Below the pieces are notes generated by a model. It was not told where the DNA came from, did no database searches, and saw only the letters and a program-made list of their open reading frames with translations. Of a stretch of 64,000 nt of DNA, positions 1-9,500 are shown piece after piece. The DNA lies in the NCBI GenBank assembly GCA_002869275.1, contig PKTF01000379.1:1-64000 (forward strand), read 5' to 3'. Every line of letters begins with the position of its first letter. Position 1 is the stretch's first letter. The stretch comes from Ignavibacteria bacterium. GTDB lineage: Bacteria; Bacteroidota; Ignavibacteria; SZUA-365. The translations under genes and the position numbers were made by a program.

Positions 1-1
1 G

Positions 2-1624
2 CCCGAAACGAAGTCAGCAACGGATGTTCTGCCCGACCTGCTGCTGCCGGAATATGTTATCACGGGAAGCGAGATGGTCAGTTTCATCGAGGATCGCAAG
101 GGGGCTCTCGACGAACCTGACAGCCAGACCTTCACAGCCCGCGCCGGACGAGGCGAACGTGAACAGCGTTTTTACGACACCGCTCCCACACGCATGCCGC
201 TCCGAAAAGCTGCACTGACGGGAAGCGAGGAACGTTTCCTGCTGAAAGCCGGCTACGGCAGTTTCGCCACTCCTCACGTGCAGGTCTGGTACGGCAACCG
301 GTACCAACTCGGAGATATCACGGCGCATGCGCTCTATGAGAGCAGCGACGGTCATGTCTCCCACGCCGATTATTCACGTTTCGGTTTTGATGTCGCAGGG
401 GGCACCTACCTGCCGAAACACCTCCACCCGCTTCTGGCGTCATCACGGCTCCAGGCCGAATTTCACGCCGACGTGCAGGAATACGGTCTTTTCGCCGACA
501 GGCTCGACATCGCCATTCCGCAGCCCGATTTCCGCCGCAATCTGGTTGACATGAACGGACGCATTGATCTGATCTCTCGCCGCAACCGCGTGCTGGATCA
601 TCAGCTCAGCCTGGTTTTCGGTCACCTGGACCTCGAAGAGGAACTGGGTGTACGCGATACCCTTCAACTGAGTGATTACGAAGCTCTCGAAACACGTGTC
701 GGACTTGAAGGACGGGCAATGATTCGTCAGGCTCCCCTGCCTCTGGACACGCGCTTCGCTCTCCACGTAAACGAACTGGGTGATTCAGACGCCGACGCTA
801 CGCGTCCGTTCTTCCTCGAAACAGGAGCAGCCGCAACGTACCAGTTCTCTGATGGACTCTGGCTCGATGGCGACCTCGCCATGTATCATTTCCGCGGAAG
901 CGACCACGCCTCGCAGTTCCGTCTGTACCCCTCGCTTACCGTGCGATACCTCTACAGTGATTCCTGGACATTTCGCGTCGGATACGTCCCTACTGTTGAT
1001 GAGCAGACGCTGTCCGGTTTCCGGCGCCTGAATCCCTACCTGATGCTGGCATCGGAAATTCGGCATACAGATATCCCCATCCGTCTCGAAGCCGGGGCGG
1101 AATTCGATGACAGGAAAAGCACCTCCGGCCGCGTGCGCCTTTCGTATCTGCGCTCAGGCTCGTGGGCGAGATTCTCGCTTCTCCCGGATCCCGTGCTGCA
1201 GCAGTGGGACGTCCTCTACAACGGCTGGTCTTCCATCGGTGAGGTTCAGGGCGACTTCGCGCATTCCTTTTCCTCCCGCACCCAACTGCAGAGCCGCGCG
1301 GTCTTCCGTTACTCCGGGAGTGATGAGCTGGACGGCAGCATTCCCTACCTCCCGGATTACGAATTTCGTCTGCTTCTCAGGCATGAATTCCCCTTCGACC
1401 TTTCGCTGCAGACGACAGTACAGCTTGTCGGCGAGCGCAGTACCGGTACCGATGACAATCTGTCGGCCTGGATGCTGCTGGGCATGCAGCTCGAATATCG
1501 TTTCATGAAGCAGGCAGGGCTCTTCCTTCGCGCAGACAACCTTCTCGACCAGAAATATCAGTTATGGAACGGTTACCGTGAACGGCCGTTCTTCATTCTT
1601 GGTGGAATAGTGTTCCGGTTCTGA
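2..1624 (+). CDS. TonB-dependent-receptor-type outer-membrane beta-barrel, 5' partial
   Basis: The frame is open to the left edge, so the true start lies outside the window. About 540 residues are visible. They show alternating aromatic/polar strands typical of an outer-membrane barrel. The C-terminus has the NLLDQKY motif and ends in an aromatic-rich strand with terminal Phe, as in TonB-dependent receptors. A segment LPEYVITGSE near the left edge resembles the start of such receptors, but no plug domain follows and the barrel begins almost at once. It heads an operon with HU-like proteins, ExbB, ExbD and a TonB-like protein; its stop overlaps the next start (TGATG). The substrate is unknown. 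It could instead be a plugless barrel of another family. The barrel call is firm, the receptor call moderate. Confidence 0.7.
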   Translation, partial: PETKSATDVLPDLLLPEYVITGSEMVSFIEDRKGALDEPDSQTFTARAGRGEREQRFYDTAPTRMPLRKAALTGSEERFLLKAGYGSFATPHVQVWYGNRYQLGDITAHALYESSDGHVSHADYSRFGFDVAGGTYLPKHLHPLLASSRLQAEFHADVQEYGLFADRLDIAIPQPDFRRNLVDMNGRIDLISRRNRVLDHQLSLVFGHLDLEEELGVRDTLQLSDYEALETRVGLEGRAMIRQAPLPLDTRFALHVNELGDSDADATRPFFLETGAAATYQFSDGLWLDGDLAMYHFRGSDHASQFRLYPSLTVRYLYSDSWTFRVGYVPTVDEQTLSGFRRLNPYLMLASEIRHTDIPIRLEAGAEFDDRKSTSGRVRLSYLRSGSWARFSLLPDPVLQQWDVLYNGWSSIGEVQGDFAHSFSSRTQLQSRAVFRYSGSDELDGSIPYLPDYEFRLLLRHEFPFDLSLQTTVQLVGERSTGTDDNLSAWMLLGMQLEYRFMKQAGLFLRADNLLDQKYQLWNGYRERPFFILGGIVFRF

Positions 1625-1851
1625 TGGCAACATTGCGTGACATACTCCAGCGCACAGCCGCAAACATCGGCATGGATGATCAGGAACTCGAACCCTTCGC
1701 CGTTGCGATGATGCAGGTGTTGCAGCAGTCGCATGAACAGGGCGAAGACGTCGAACTGATGACCTTCGGCACGCTTTTACATGAGAAAGGATCAGTCCGC
1801 TTCCGACCGCATAATTCCCTCTTCCCTCCACGAGAAGAGGAGCCGGCGTGA
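1624..1851 (+). CDS. Small HU-like (CCDC81-type HU) protein
   Basis: A 75-residue protein. Its N-terminal helical pattern followed by LMTFGTLLHEKGSVRFRPHNSLFP matches the HU/IHF fold: two helices, then a G-x-L/F turn leading into the beta arm with an RP-type tip. The start overlaps the previous stop by one base and the end overlaps the next gene (GTGA), so it is translationally coupled to both. HU-family proteins bind DNA, but the divergent CCDC81-like bacterial clade is often linked to envelope proteins, which fits this position between an outer-membrane barrel and a membrane-anchored HU-like protein. DNA binding is not shown by the sequence. The HU-like assignment rests on pattern and neighbours. 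Confidence 0.6.
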   Translation: MATLRDILQRTAANIGMDDQELEPFAVAMMQVLQQSHEQGEDVELMTFGTLLHEKGSVRFRPHNSLFPPREEEPA

Positions 1852-2957
1852 ATCGGGACGAACTCATACAGGCACTTTCTCAGGAGCTCGAAACCTCGGA
1901 GCACAGTTGCAGCGTCTTCCTGCATGCCTTTTTCGACAGTGTGAAAACACACCTGCGAAAAGGTGAAGCTGTCGATCTCGAAGCACTCGGATCGTGGAAA
2001 CCGGTGATGGCCGGCAATACCGGCCGCCTCGAGGATGTCCGCTACGTCCCAGCAACCGGACAATCCGCAGCGCAGGACGGTGCCGTCCATGGACCCGCCA
2101 GCAGTATCGATGCATTGCATTTCATTCCTGCCGAAGCGCTGGAGAACAACGGCGGCTCGAACGCTCCGATCGATGTCGGCGTCCTGGTTGGAGAGGTCAA
2201 CAGGCTCTTCAGCAAGGAAGATGACGTATTCGAAAACGATGCTGAGCCGCAGGAAGAACGTGTATCCGGGCGTCACGATATGGAGATCCCCTCTGTTCCC
2301 GAGTTCCAGGAAGTGCTTCGTGAAGACACGCTACCTCCTCCGGCATGGTCCGAGGAAGCCGCGCTGCTGCGTGATGAAGAGGAGCTCGATCCCTCGGAAA
2401 TCGATGACACACTGGTCGAAGGCGATGATGACGAGACCGACGACAGTGTGCCGGACATGATGGCCCTCGAGGATATTCCGGATCCGGAAGACGACGAAGA
2501 TGATCCTTCTGCTGCAGAGGCGCTGGAGGATGACGTCGAAACAGAATTCGAAGCCGTCGAAGACGAATATGCCGAGACCGACGATGCTGTATCCGATGTA
2601 GACATCGATGATACTGCGGAAATTGGCGATGCGTCCGAGGCGGACGAGGCTGACTATCCCGCGAATGAAGAAGACAGCACCGGGGAAGACGCGCTGGACG
2701 ATTCCGAGGTTTTCTATCGGAATCGTGACCAGTTGTATAATCCACCCAAGGAAGCCGGAAACAAGAACCTCCTGATCACGGCAATCGTCCTGACCGTCGG
2801 TGTCATCGCGATCATTCTTTTCCTGGTCTTTGGAGGCAACGACGAATCGCCTCTGCCTGCCTCAAAACGCGGAAAGGGCGCAACCACTCAGATCCTGCAA
2901 CAGCAGGATACTCCGAACATGTATTCGCAGTCACTGAATAAAACGTTCATTCTATAA
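1848..2957 (+). CDS. Membrane-anchored HU-like protein with long acidic linker
   Basis: A GTG start overlaps the preceding stop (GTGA). Residues 1-55 resemble an HU/CCDC81-type domain, with paired helices and then a G-SW turn; a possible second divergent copy covers about 60-125. Residues about 130-295 are extremely Asp/Glu rich and probably disordered. One transmembrane helix lies at about 306-329, followed by about 40 residues that are probably periplasmic. Related Bacteroidota proteins carry HU-like domains before a membrane helix and a peptidoglycan-binding SPOR domain; no SPOR domain is seen here. Next to ExbB/ExbD/TonB, it may tether a cytoplasmic partner (nucleoid or other) to an energised envelope complex. 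That role is inference. Confidence 0.6.
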   Translation: MNRDELIQALSQELETSEHSCSVFLHAFFDSVKTHLRKGEAVDLEALGSWKPVMAGNTGRLEDVRYVPATGQSAAQDGAVHGPASSIDALHFIPAEALENNGGSNAPIDVGVLVGEVNRLFSKEDDVFENDAEPQEERVSGRHDMEIPSVPEFQEVLREDTLPPPAWSEEAALLRDEEELDPSEIDDTLVEGDDDETDDSVPDMMALEDIPDPEDDEDDPSAAEALEDDVETEFEAVEDEYAETDDAVSDVDIDDTAEIGDASEADEADYPANEEDSTGEDALDDSEVFYRNRDQLYNPPKEAGNKNLLITAIVLTVGVIAIILFLVFGGNDESPLPASKRGKGATTQILQQQDTPNMYSQSLNKTFIL

Positions 2958-2969
2958 CTGGAGCCTTCG

Positions 2970-3650
2970 ATGACGGTATTCGATCTCTTTCTCAAAGGCG
3001 GCATTGTCATGTGGTTTATCCTCGCGGCATCGCTGCTGGCAACCGCCATTATCGTGCAAAAACTGATCACACTTTCACGTGTGAAAACCGACGGTGGGAA
3101 GTTTATCCTGCAGATGCGCTCAGTCCTGAGCAAAGGTGATATTTCCGCCGCATTGTCGATGTGTTCCGAAGCGAGTACACCTCTTTCGAACATTCTGCGG
3201 GTCGGACTCCTCAAAATGAAGGGCACCCATCAGGACGTCAAGGATGCTGTGGAAAGCGCAGCACGCATGGAGGTCTACAAACTGGAGCGCGGACTGGGCT
3301 TGCTCGCTTCCGTTGCCGGCATCGCTCCCCTTCTCGGGTTTCTGGGAACCGTGACGGGCATGATCGGCGCCTTCCGTGTTATCGAGGTCAACGAGGGTGT
3401 CGTGAATCCTCAGCTCCTCGCCTCAGGAATCTGGGAAGCGCTGCTGACAACCGCATTCGGCCTGATCGTTGGTATTCCGGCGTATTTCCTCTACAATTAT
3501 CTGGTCAACCGTGTCTCCCATTTCGTTTTCGAGACGGAAAACAGCTGTAACGATTTTCTCGATATCGCGCAGGCTGAACAGCGAAAAGCGCAGGCAGCGG
3601 CGAAAAAAGCACAGCTCGCGCGCCAGCAGGCCCGGGGTCCGCAGTCATGA
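2970..3650 (+). CDS. exbB: ExbB/TolQ-family proton channel subunit
   Basis: A 226-residue inner-membrane protein with the MotA/TolQ/ExbB pattern: a first helix at about 12-32, a cytoplasmic stretch, then two helices at about 112-135 and 155-178. The conserved block GIAPLLGFLGTVTGMIGAF is present. With ExbD it forms the proton channel that drives TonB- or Tol-type energy transfer to the outer membrane. A GGAG ribosome binding site sits 6 bases before the ATG, and the stop overlaps the exbD start (ATGA). The tail is rich in Ala, Lys and Gln and is probably a cytoplasmic coiled coil. ExbB rather than TolQ is chosen because a receptor-type barrel and a TonB-like protein share the operon. Confidence 0.9.
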   Translation: MTVFDLFLKGGIVMWFILAASLLATAIIVQKLITLSRVKTDGGKFILQMRSVLSKGDISAALSMCSEASTPLSNILRVGLLKMKGTHQDVKDAVESAARMEVYKLERGLGLLASVAGIAPLLGFLGTVTGMIGAFRVIEVNEGVVNPQLLASGIWEALLTTAFGLIVGIPAYFLYNYLVNRVSHFVFETENSCNDFLDIAQAEQRKAQAAAKKAQLARQQARGPQS

Positions 3651-4069
3651 AGATCCAGATCAACCAGGAAAATAAACCACTGACGATATTCAGCTACTCT
3701 TCGCTGACGGATATCGTGCTTCTGCTGCTCGTATTTTTCCTGCTGACTTCCTCGTTCATTATCACCGAAGGCATCAAGGTCACACTGCCCGAGGCGCAAA
3801 ACACCACCGCATCGGACCAGGAACAGATCATCGTTGCACTTCTCAATGACGGCAGGATGTTCATCAACAATGACGAGATCGCAGCAGATCAGTTCGGTGC
3901 GGTCCTCCAGGAACGACTGACCGATCCCGAGAACCAGATCATCATCCTGTCCAGCGACCGTGACGTACCGCTTGAGCGAGCGGTGTTCGTGATGGACGAA
4001 GCAAAAGGCGCCGGCGCCTCGCGATTTTTCATATCCACTCAGATGAAAGAAGACGATGACACTCAATAG
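3647..4069 (+). CDS. exbD: ExbD/TolR-family channel subunit
   Basis: A 140-residue protein with a short cytoplasmic N-terminus, one transmembrane helix at about 20-40 and a periplasmic domain. The helix starts SLTDIVLLLLVFFLLTSSF; its Asp22 corresponds to the essential membrane aspartate of ExbD/TolR that carries protons. The periplasmic part (about 45-135) matches the ExbD fold, including the repeat pattern ending in VMDEAKGAGASRFFI. Its start overlaps the exbB stop, and its end overlaps the TonB-like gene by 14 bases, so the three products are probably made in fixed ratio and form one complex. Confidence 0.92.
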   Translation: MKIQINQENKPLTIFSYSSLTDIVLLLLVFFLLTSSFIITEGIKVTLPEAQNTTASDQEQIIVALLNDGRMFINNDEIAADQFGAVLQERLTDPENQIIILSSDRDVPLERAVFVMDEAKGAGASRFFISTQMKEDDDTQ

Positions 4070-4904
4070 TATCGATCTGCGCAGCTGGGGGATTTCATTT
4101 TCTCTGCACGCCGTGCTGCTGCTGATCATGATTTTCTGGATTGCGTTCCCCGACGTCCGTCCCTGGCCCGAGGAAATCGAGCTGACCTTCATCGACCTGC
4201 GGCAGAACGATCCGCCCGCGCCGCGCATCGAGACGCGTCCCCATGTTCCCCAGGCTGCTGAGCGACAGACGTCCGCCGCCACGCGTGAGAACGTGACGCG
4301 CATGCAGCAGCCGGCAGCCCGACAGGCTCCTGCGCGGCAGACCACGGCACGCAGCACGGGTGCACCCACGGCAGCCCCTTCCAGTCCCGTCCCCCCGCGT
4401 GAAATGCGCGGAACAGAGAATGCGGTTGATTTCACGGACTTCGGTGGAGGCAAACGCGACCGCAGCTCTGCCGCCACATCGGACGATTACACTCGCAGGG
4501 AATCTCGAGAGCAGGGACTGAGTACGTCTGCCCGATCTGCCGATCATGTATCCGGTGCAGGTGCCGGCGAACAGGCGGCAATCACCACGGATCCGGGTGC
4601 GCTCAGCGCGACCCCGCACTCATCGGCGGATATTCAGTGGGACGGCACCCCTGCTCGCAACCGTATCAGCGGAGTATTGCCCGAATTTCCACCCGGAGCA
4701 ACACGTGAAGTGCAGGTCGCCGTTCGTTTTCGCGTCCGTCCCGACGGCAGCATGTACGGCATGACCGTGATACAGAAAGGCGACTCCCGGTATGAACATG
4801 CCGCGCTGAATGCCATGCGCAGCTGGAAATTCAACGCACTTCCTTCGGAAAGCAAGCAGATCGACCAGGTAGGTACCGCCGTTTTCTCCTTCAAACTCAA
4901 GTAG
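4056..4904 (+). CDS. TonB/TolA-like energy-transducing protein
   Basis: A 282-residue protein with an N-terminal transmembrane helix at about 12-31 (SFSLHAVLLLIMIFWIAF), a low-complexity Pro/Ala/Arg-rich periplasmic linker (about 45-195) and a C-terminal TonB-type domain (about 205-282). The latter has the signature VRPDGSMYGMTV and ALNAMRSWKF, typical of the TonB C-terminal fold. The His in the first helix (SFSLHA) matches the conserved His of TonB and TolA. It should link the ExbB/ExbD channel to an outer-membrane partner, most likely the barrel at the left edge. The linker is Arg/Thr/Ser rich rather than the usual Pro-Lys/Pro-Glu type. Confidence 0.85.
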   Translation: MTLNSIDLRSWGISFSLHAVLLLIMIFWIAFPDVRPWPEEIELTFIDLRQNDPPAPRIETRPHVPQAAERQTSAATRENVTRMQQPAARQAPARQTTARSTGAPTAAPSSPVPPREMRGTENAVDFTDFGGGKRDRSSAATSDDYTRRESREQGLSTSARSADHVSGAGAGEQAAITTDPGALSATPHSSADIQWDGTPARNRISGVLPEFPPGATREVQVAVRFRVRPDGSMYGMTVIQKGDSRYEHAALNAMRSWKFNALPSESKQIDQVGTAVFSFKLK

Positions 4905-5160
4905 CGACTGAAACTTTTTCACTCTGCGTGCGAATCATAGAGTATCGGTCCGATCCGATATTCAATGTCATCTACACGTGTTACATGCGCGCACCATGAA
5001 AAAGCCGCGGTCAGCTATGGACCGCTACGCATCCGACCTCTCCTCTCATGCGCACCGATGTCGGTACACATCGACCGCGTCTGACATAACCGGCTCCGTC
5101 TCCGGTTCCGGTTACCGATTCCCATCGAATGTATCAAGACCGCTCCAGGAGGATAGCACC

Positions 5161-6552
5161 ATGAAAATATGGTTTGCTGGTATTGTCCTTGCATTCTGCC
5201 TGCTGCCGACAGACGTGTGGGCCTGCTCCACGTTCATCGCAACGGGATCGAATGCGGTACTTGTCGCTAACAACAAGGATTTGCGTCCGTCTGATCAGAA
5301 CGCCATGCTGTTCATTTCTCCGGCCGCATCGGGCCGCTATGGAAAAATGTTCTGGGGTCGTCGACACACGCTCACGCAGTGTGGAGTGAACGAAGCCGGA
5401 CTTTTCGTCGATGTTTCACCGGTACCCTCCGTCGCCTCATCCCTTCCGAAGGGAACAGAACTGAACGCCCCGCTCGCCTCCCTGCTTCTCGACCGCTGCG
5501 CCACCGTAGAGGAAGCGCTCGATTTCATCAGGCAGCACCATGTGCGGGACCTGCTGAAAATGCATATGATGCTGTCTGATAAAAGTGGCGCCTCCGCGAT
5601 CGTGGAGTGGGACGGATCGGAATTGCACGTTCTTCCGAAGAGCGGCGCGTACCAGATCATGACGAATTTTCGACTGAGCGATCCAGCAATGGGTGGACAT
5701 CCCTGCTATCGTTACAATTCTTTGCTTCGCATGCTGCGTTCTGAAACGCATAGTCCTCAGCTTCTGCGCAAAGCACTCGATTTCACCCACCAGGAAGATT
5801 TGACCTACTACTCCAACCTGATCGACTTGAGCGAAGGCTCGATCACGGTTTTCGGTAATCATAATTTCGGGCAGTCCCGCACCTTCGTTCTCGCCGATAT
5901 GCTGCAACAAGGTGCACAGCAATTCACGCTGGATGAACTCTTTCCTCAGCGCCGGGTCGACAAGAGCGCGCTGGAACTGCGCAACGGGCTCGTGTATGAA
6001 ATTGGCTCTGATACCCCGTTTTCGGGTATATGCGTGCAAAAACATGAGAATGGCACGCTTCTGAAGGAAGGGCTGGTCAAGAACGGCAGATGCGCCGGAT
6101 GCTGGAAGTACTTCGATGAGGACGGCGTCTGCATAGACGAGGAAAACTATCGACGGGTCCTCCTCTTCTTCGACAGCGGCCATCTTAGGGCTGAAGGGAT
6201 GCTGAAAAACAATATGATGGTCGGAGAATGGCAATGGATGAACGAGGACGGTACTCCGGCACTCAAAGGAAAAGCGATTGACGGCATGTTTTACCGCGAT
6301 GGAGAGAACCTGCCATACAGCGGAAAACTGACCGTGACCTATCGCAATGGGAAAACGTGCAGTGAAAGAAGCTTCGTCCGGGGACTACTCGATGGCGAGG
6401 CGCTGGACTGGTATGACAATGGTCATGTGCGGGTCGAAGGATACTTCGAAGACGGCCGCCATGCGGAGCGCTGGAGGTTCTACCGTCGTGATGGCGGTCT
6501 GGAACGTACGATGAATTACGAGGACTACGTTGCCCCGGTGCACCAGAAATGA
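5161..6552 (+). CDS. Secreted Ntn hydrolase (linear amide C-N hydrolase-like) fused to MORN-type repeats
   Basis: The ATG chosen follows AGGAGG by 8 bases and gives a clear signal peptide (1-21); an upstream in-frame start at 4978 adds an untidy non-signal leader. Cleavage after WA exposes Cys22 (CSTFIATGSNAVLVANNKDL), the expected N-terminal nucleophile of choloylglycine hydrolase/C45-type Ntn enzymes, which cut linear amides such as bile salts, penicillin V or acyl-lactones. The domain runs to about residue 265. Residues 275-460 hold MORN_2-like repeats (FFDSGHLRAEGMLKNNMMVGEW, WYDNGHVRVEGYFEDGR). The substrate is unknown. Repeats of this type usually mediate binding. It stands alone and ends facing the helicase gene 36 bases away. 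Confidence 0.72.
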   Translation: MKIWFAGIVLAFCLLPTDVWACSTFIATGSNAVLVANNKDLRPSDQNAMLFISPAASGRYGKMFWGRRHTLTQCGVNEAGLFVDVSPVPSVASSLPKGTELNAPLASLLLDRCATVEEALDFIRQHHVRDLLKMHMMLSDKSGASAIVEWDGSELHVLPKSGAYQIMTNFRLSDPAMGGHPCYRYNSLLRMLRSETHSPQLLRKALDFTHQEDLTYYSNLIDLSEGSITVFGNHNFGQSRTFVLADMLQQGAQQFTLDELFPQRRVDKSALELRNGLVYEIGSDTPFSGICVQKHENGTLLKEGLVKNGRCAGCWKYFDEDGVCIDEENYRRVLLFFDSGHLRAEGMLKNNMMVGEWQWMNEDGTPALKGKAIDGMFYRDGENLPYSGKLTVTYRNGKTCSERSFVRGLLDGEALDWYDNGHVRVEGYFEDGRHAERWRFYRRDGGLERTMNYEDYVAPVHQK

Positions 6553-6587
6553 GCATGATTCTCTTGTAATCGGAAACCCCTCGGACT

Positions 6588-9500
6588 TCAACTGATATCC
6601 GGGGTACCACCAGATCCCCGGATCAGGACGCGCCAGGCCCTCTGTACCGGGAAATATAATGCAGCATGCACCGGACGGCTCTCGCGCATCTGCATCAGGT
6701 CTGTATATCGCCGAAGCTGATCACGATGCGCATCGGAGTGCATCTCGAGAAATGCTTCGAGATTACTCCCCTCATGGCCAGATACTTTGTAGTCGATGAT
6801 CCACCGCTCGCCGTGCTCATCAACGAAGGTCCTGTCAATCACCGATCGCACCACTTTCCCCTGAAGCACCCCCGTCAGTGCGTACTCGCAGCGTCCATCG
6901 TGTTGCGGCTGCAGAATCCACCGCCCGCGTTCGTCGGCGAGCATGCCCTTCACGAGCTCAAGCACCTCCTCGATATCCGGATGCTGCGCGTATCCGGCTG
7001 TGTTTTCGAATCCAGCACGTACGATGCTGCGTTTCGCATGGCTGGAAAGGCCCTCCCACCAGGAAACACTCTGCATCGCGATATGTGCGAGGAGCTGATG
7101 CACAACTACTCCACGCTCGCGCGCCTGCTTCCCTGCTCGCATGCTCCATGAATCCTGCACCGCTTCTGTCTTGTCGGGCTTCTCCGTTTGATCGAGTGCA
7201 AACGTCGGTATCTCCGGCAGACTCCAATCTGAACCGAGCCGGCTACGCACACTTCCTGGACTCTGGTTCTTAATCCCCTCCTCCGTAGCTTCGATCTGGC
7301 TACCGGCAGCAGTAAACCACTGCGCTGTCGCTTCCGCTTCGATGGATTCCCACAGGTGCCCAAGAAATGAATGCTTTGCGGGACGCACCACCTGTGGCTC
7401 ATTGTCACCGTCATCAGATTGCTTGACGGTGGCTGTCAGCAGCAATCTCCGCCTTGCACGTGTCACGGCGACGTAAAGAAGTCGAAGAGCTTCATGTTCT
7501 TCTTTTCGTGCGAGAATAGAACGGATGTACCTGTATGTCTGATCTTCATCCTCACCTCTTGGCGCAAGCGGTGCGAGGATGAAGGAATGTCCATCATCGG
7601 CACGACGCTCCATCCAGAGAAGCAGCCGCCTTTCGCCGTGACGCGGTTTTCCGTCGAGTCGCGGAACGATTACCGTATCGAATTGCAGACCCTTCGCTTT
7701 ATGGATGGTCATGACCTGCAGGTTGATGTCGGCACCGGGATCTGGCGGGGCGTACAACTGTTCGACTTCTTTGTAGAGGACCTCCAATTCGGGCATGACA
7801 CCGGCCGGTGACAGAGACTCGAGGAGGTCCAGTCCGCAACGCGCAGCGTCCAATCCGGCGGCGTCCGTCGTTGCAGGTCCGCCAAGCTCAATCCAGCATC
7901 CCTCGACCTCTCTTCGAAGAGACTTCCTCCCTCGCTGCTCCATGGCATTCTGCAGGGCCGCGCGGCAGCGGATGACGCGCTGTCTACCGTCATCCGTTAG
8001 TCGCGTCAACATCGAATCGTCGGTGATCACATCCGGCAGAAGTGCGTATTGGTCGTATGCGGCGAGGGCATGCAGGTCACCGTCGCGCAGTCCGCACCAC
8101 GGAGCTCGCAGCACCGCGAGCCAGGCGATCCGGTCACCCGGATGCGTAAGTGCCCTCGCCAGTGACAGAATGTCCTGAACAGCAGGATGGCGTCCGAGTG
8201 GTTCGATTTCTACCGCCTGACAACGAATGCCGGCTTCGCGAAGTCGAGGGAGAATCTCGAGTATATGGCTCCTGCTGCGCACGAGGATGGCCGCGCTCTC
8301 ACCAAATTCATCGGGGTGCTCACGAATTTCCTGACAGAGTGCGGCGACACGTTCTGCCTCATCTGTCCTGCTGCCTCCCGCCGAGATTTCGAGACTTACA
8401 CCATGCTCCTCCTTTTCCCTCACCGCGGTAGCGCTGACAAAGGCGACAGCCCCCAGATCAGGATCGTTCTGAGCCGGCATGATGTCGGAGAAGTGTTTGT
8501 TCACCCATGCCACGAGCCCTTCCTGAGACCGGAAATTCCTGTACAGGCGCAGCGGCCACAACGGCACGGAACCCATGCGCCCCTCCTCCCAGACAGTCAG
8601 GAACAGGCCGACATCGGCTTCCCTGAACCTGTAGATCGATTGCATCGGATCACCGACGAGAAACAGCGTGTGTCCATCTTCAGTGCTCCAACCAGCTGTG
8701 AGCAGCTTCAGCAGGCGGAACTGCGTTGAGGAGGTGTCCTGGAATTCATCTACGAGCAGGTGGCGCAGACGATATTCCAGTATGAGCGCGAGGTCGGTCG
8801 GCGTGAGATCTCCGCCCAGCGCTTCGGCAGCGGCAAAGGCCATCTGCGGATGATCGAGCACCCCGCGTTGTATGAACAATCGGCGCAGCTGCTCGAGACA
8901 GAGCAGAAGGACCTGCAATATATCGTCGAGTACCTGCCACTGATCATCTTCATATCTTTCGGCCGGCAGTGTACGAACAGCAGCCAGTCGATCACACCAC
9001 TCGGAGTGCGCGACGAGCTTTTCCAGCAGTTCCTGGAGGTGCTGCTTTCTTGGGTCCTCCGGAAGGAAGCCCAAACGCTTGTCCACCCCGCGCGGCTTTC
9101 GCAGCGTTCCGGCGCTTGTGAGGAGAAGGTGCGCGATGCCCTGCCAAGCGGGGAAATCTTCGATAGCGGCTGCAGGCGGACTGTCCGCGAGCAAGCACGG
9201 ATGTAAAGGTGAAGCTTCTGACAGATTACCCGTTCCGTCCAGCGTTGCAGCCGCGTGATGAGCAAGTGCAGCGGCCTCGGCCAGCATGTCTGCAGGCAGA
9301 TCCGAATGCAGTTGAGACAAATGCTGCCGTATCACATGATGGAGTATCTGTTCCATCTGTTCGCGTGCACCATCCTTGCTGCCCTCTTCTCTGTAGAGCA
9401 CCGGAATCCACTGATCCCGAATCGCGATCATATCGACAAGAAGATTTTCCGCGAGGTAGTACCGGTTATCGAGATGGACGAGAAAACGCATCAGTTCTCG

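Noticed and set aside
3497-4477. 326-residue open frame on the minus strand opposite exbB, exbD and the TonB-like gene
   Set aside because: It spans three genes with strong motifs and itself has low-complexity, shadow-like sequence.
4978-5160. Extended N-terminus of the Ntn hydrolase
   Set aside because: The extra 61 residues have no signal-like character, whereas the ATG at 5161 has AGGAGG and gives a proper signal peptide.
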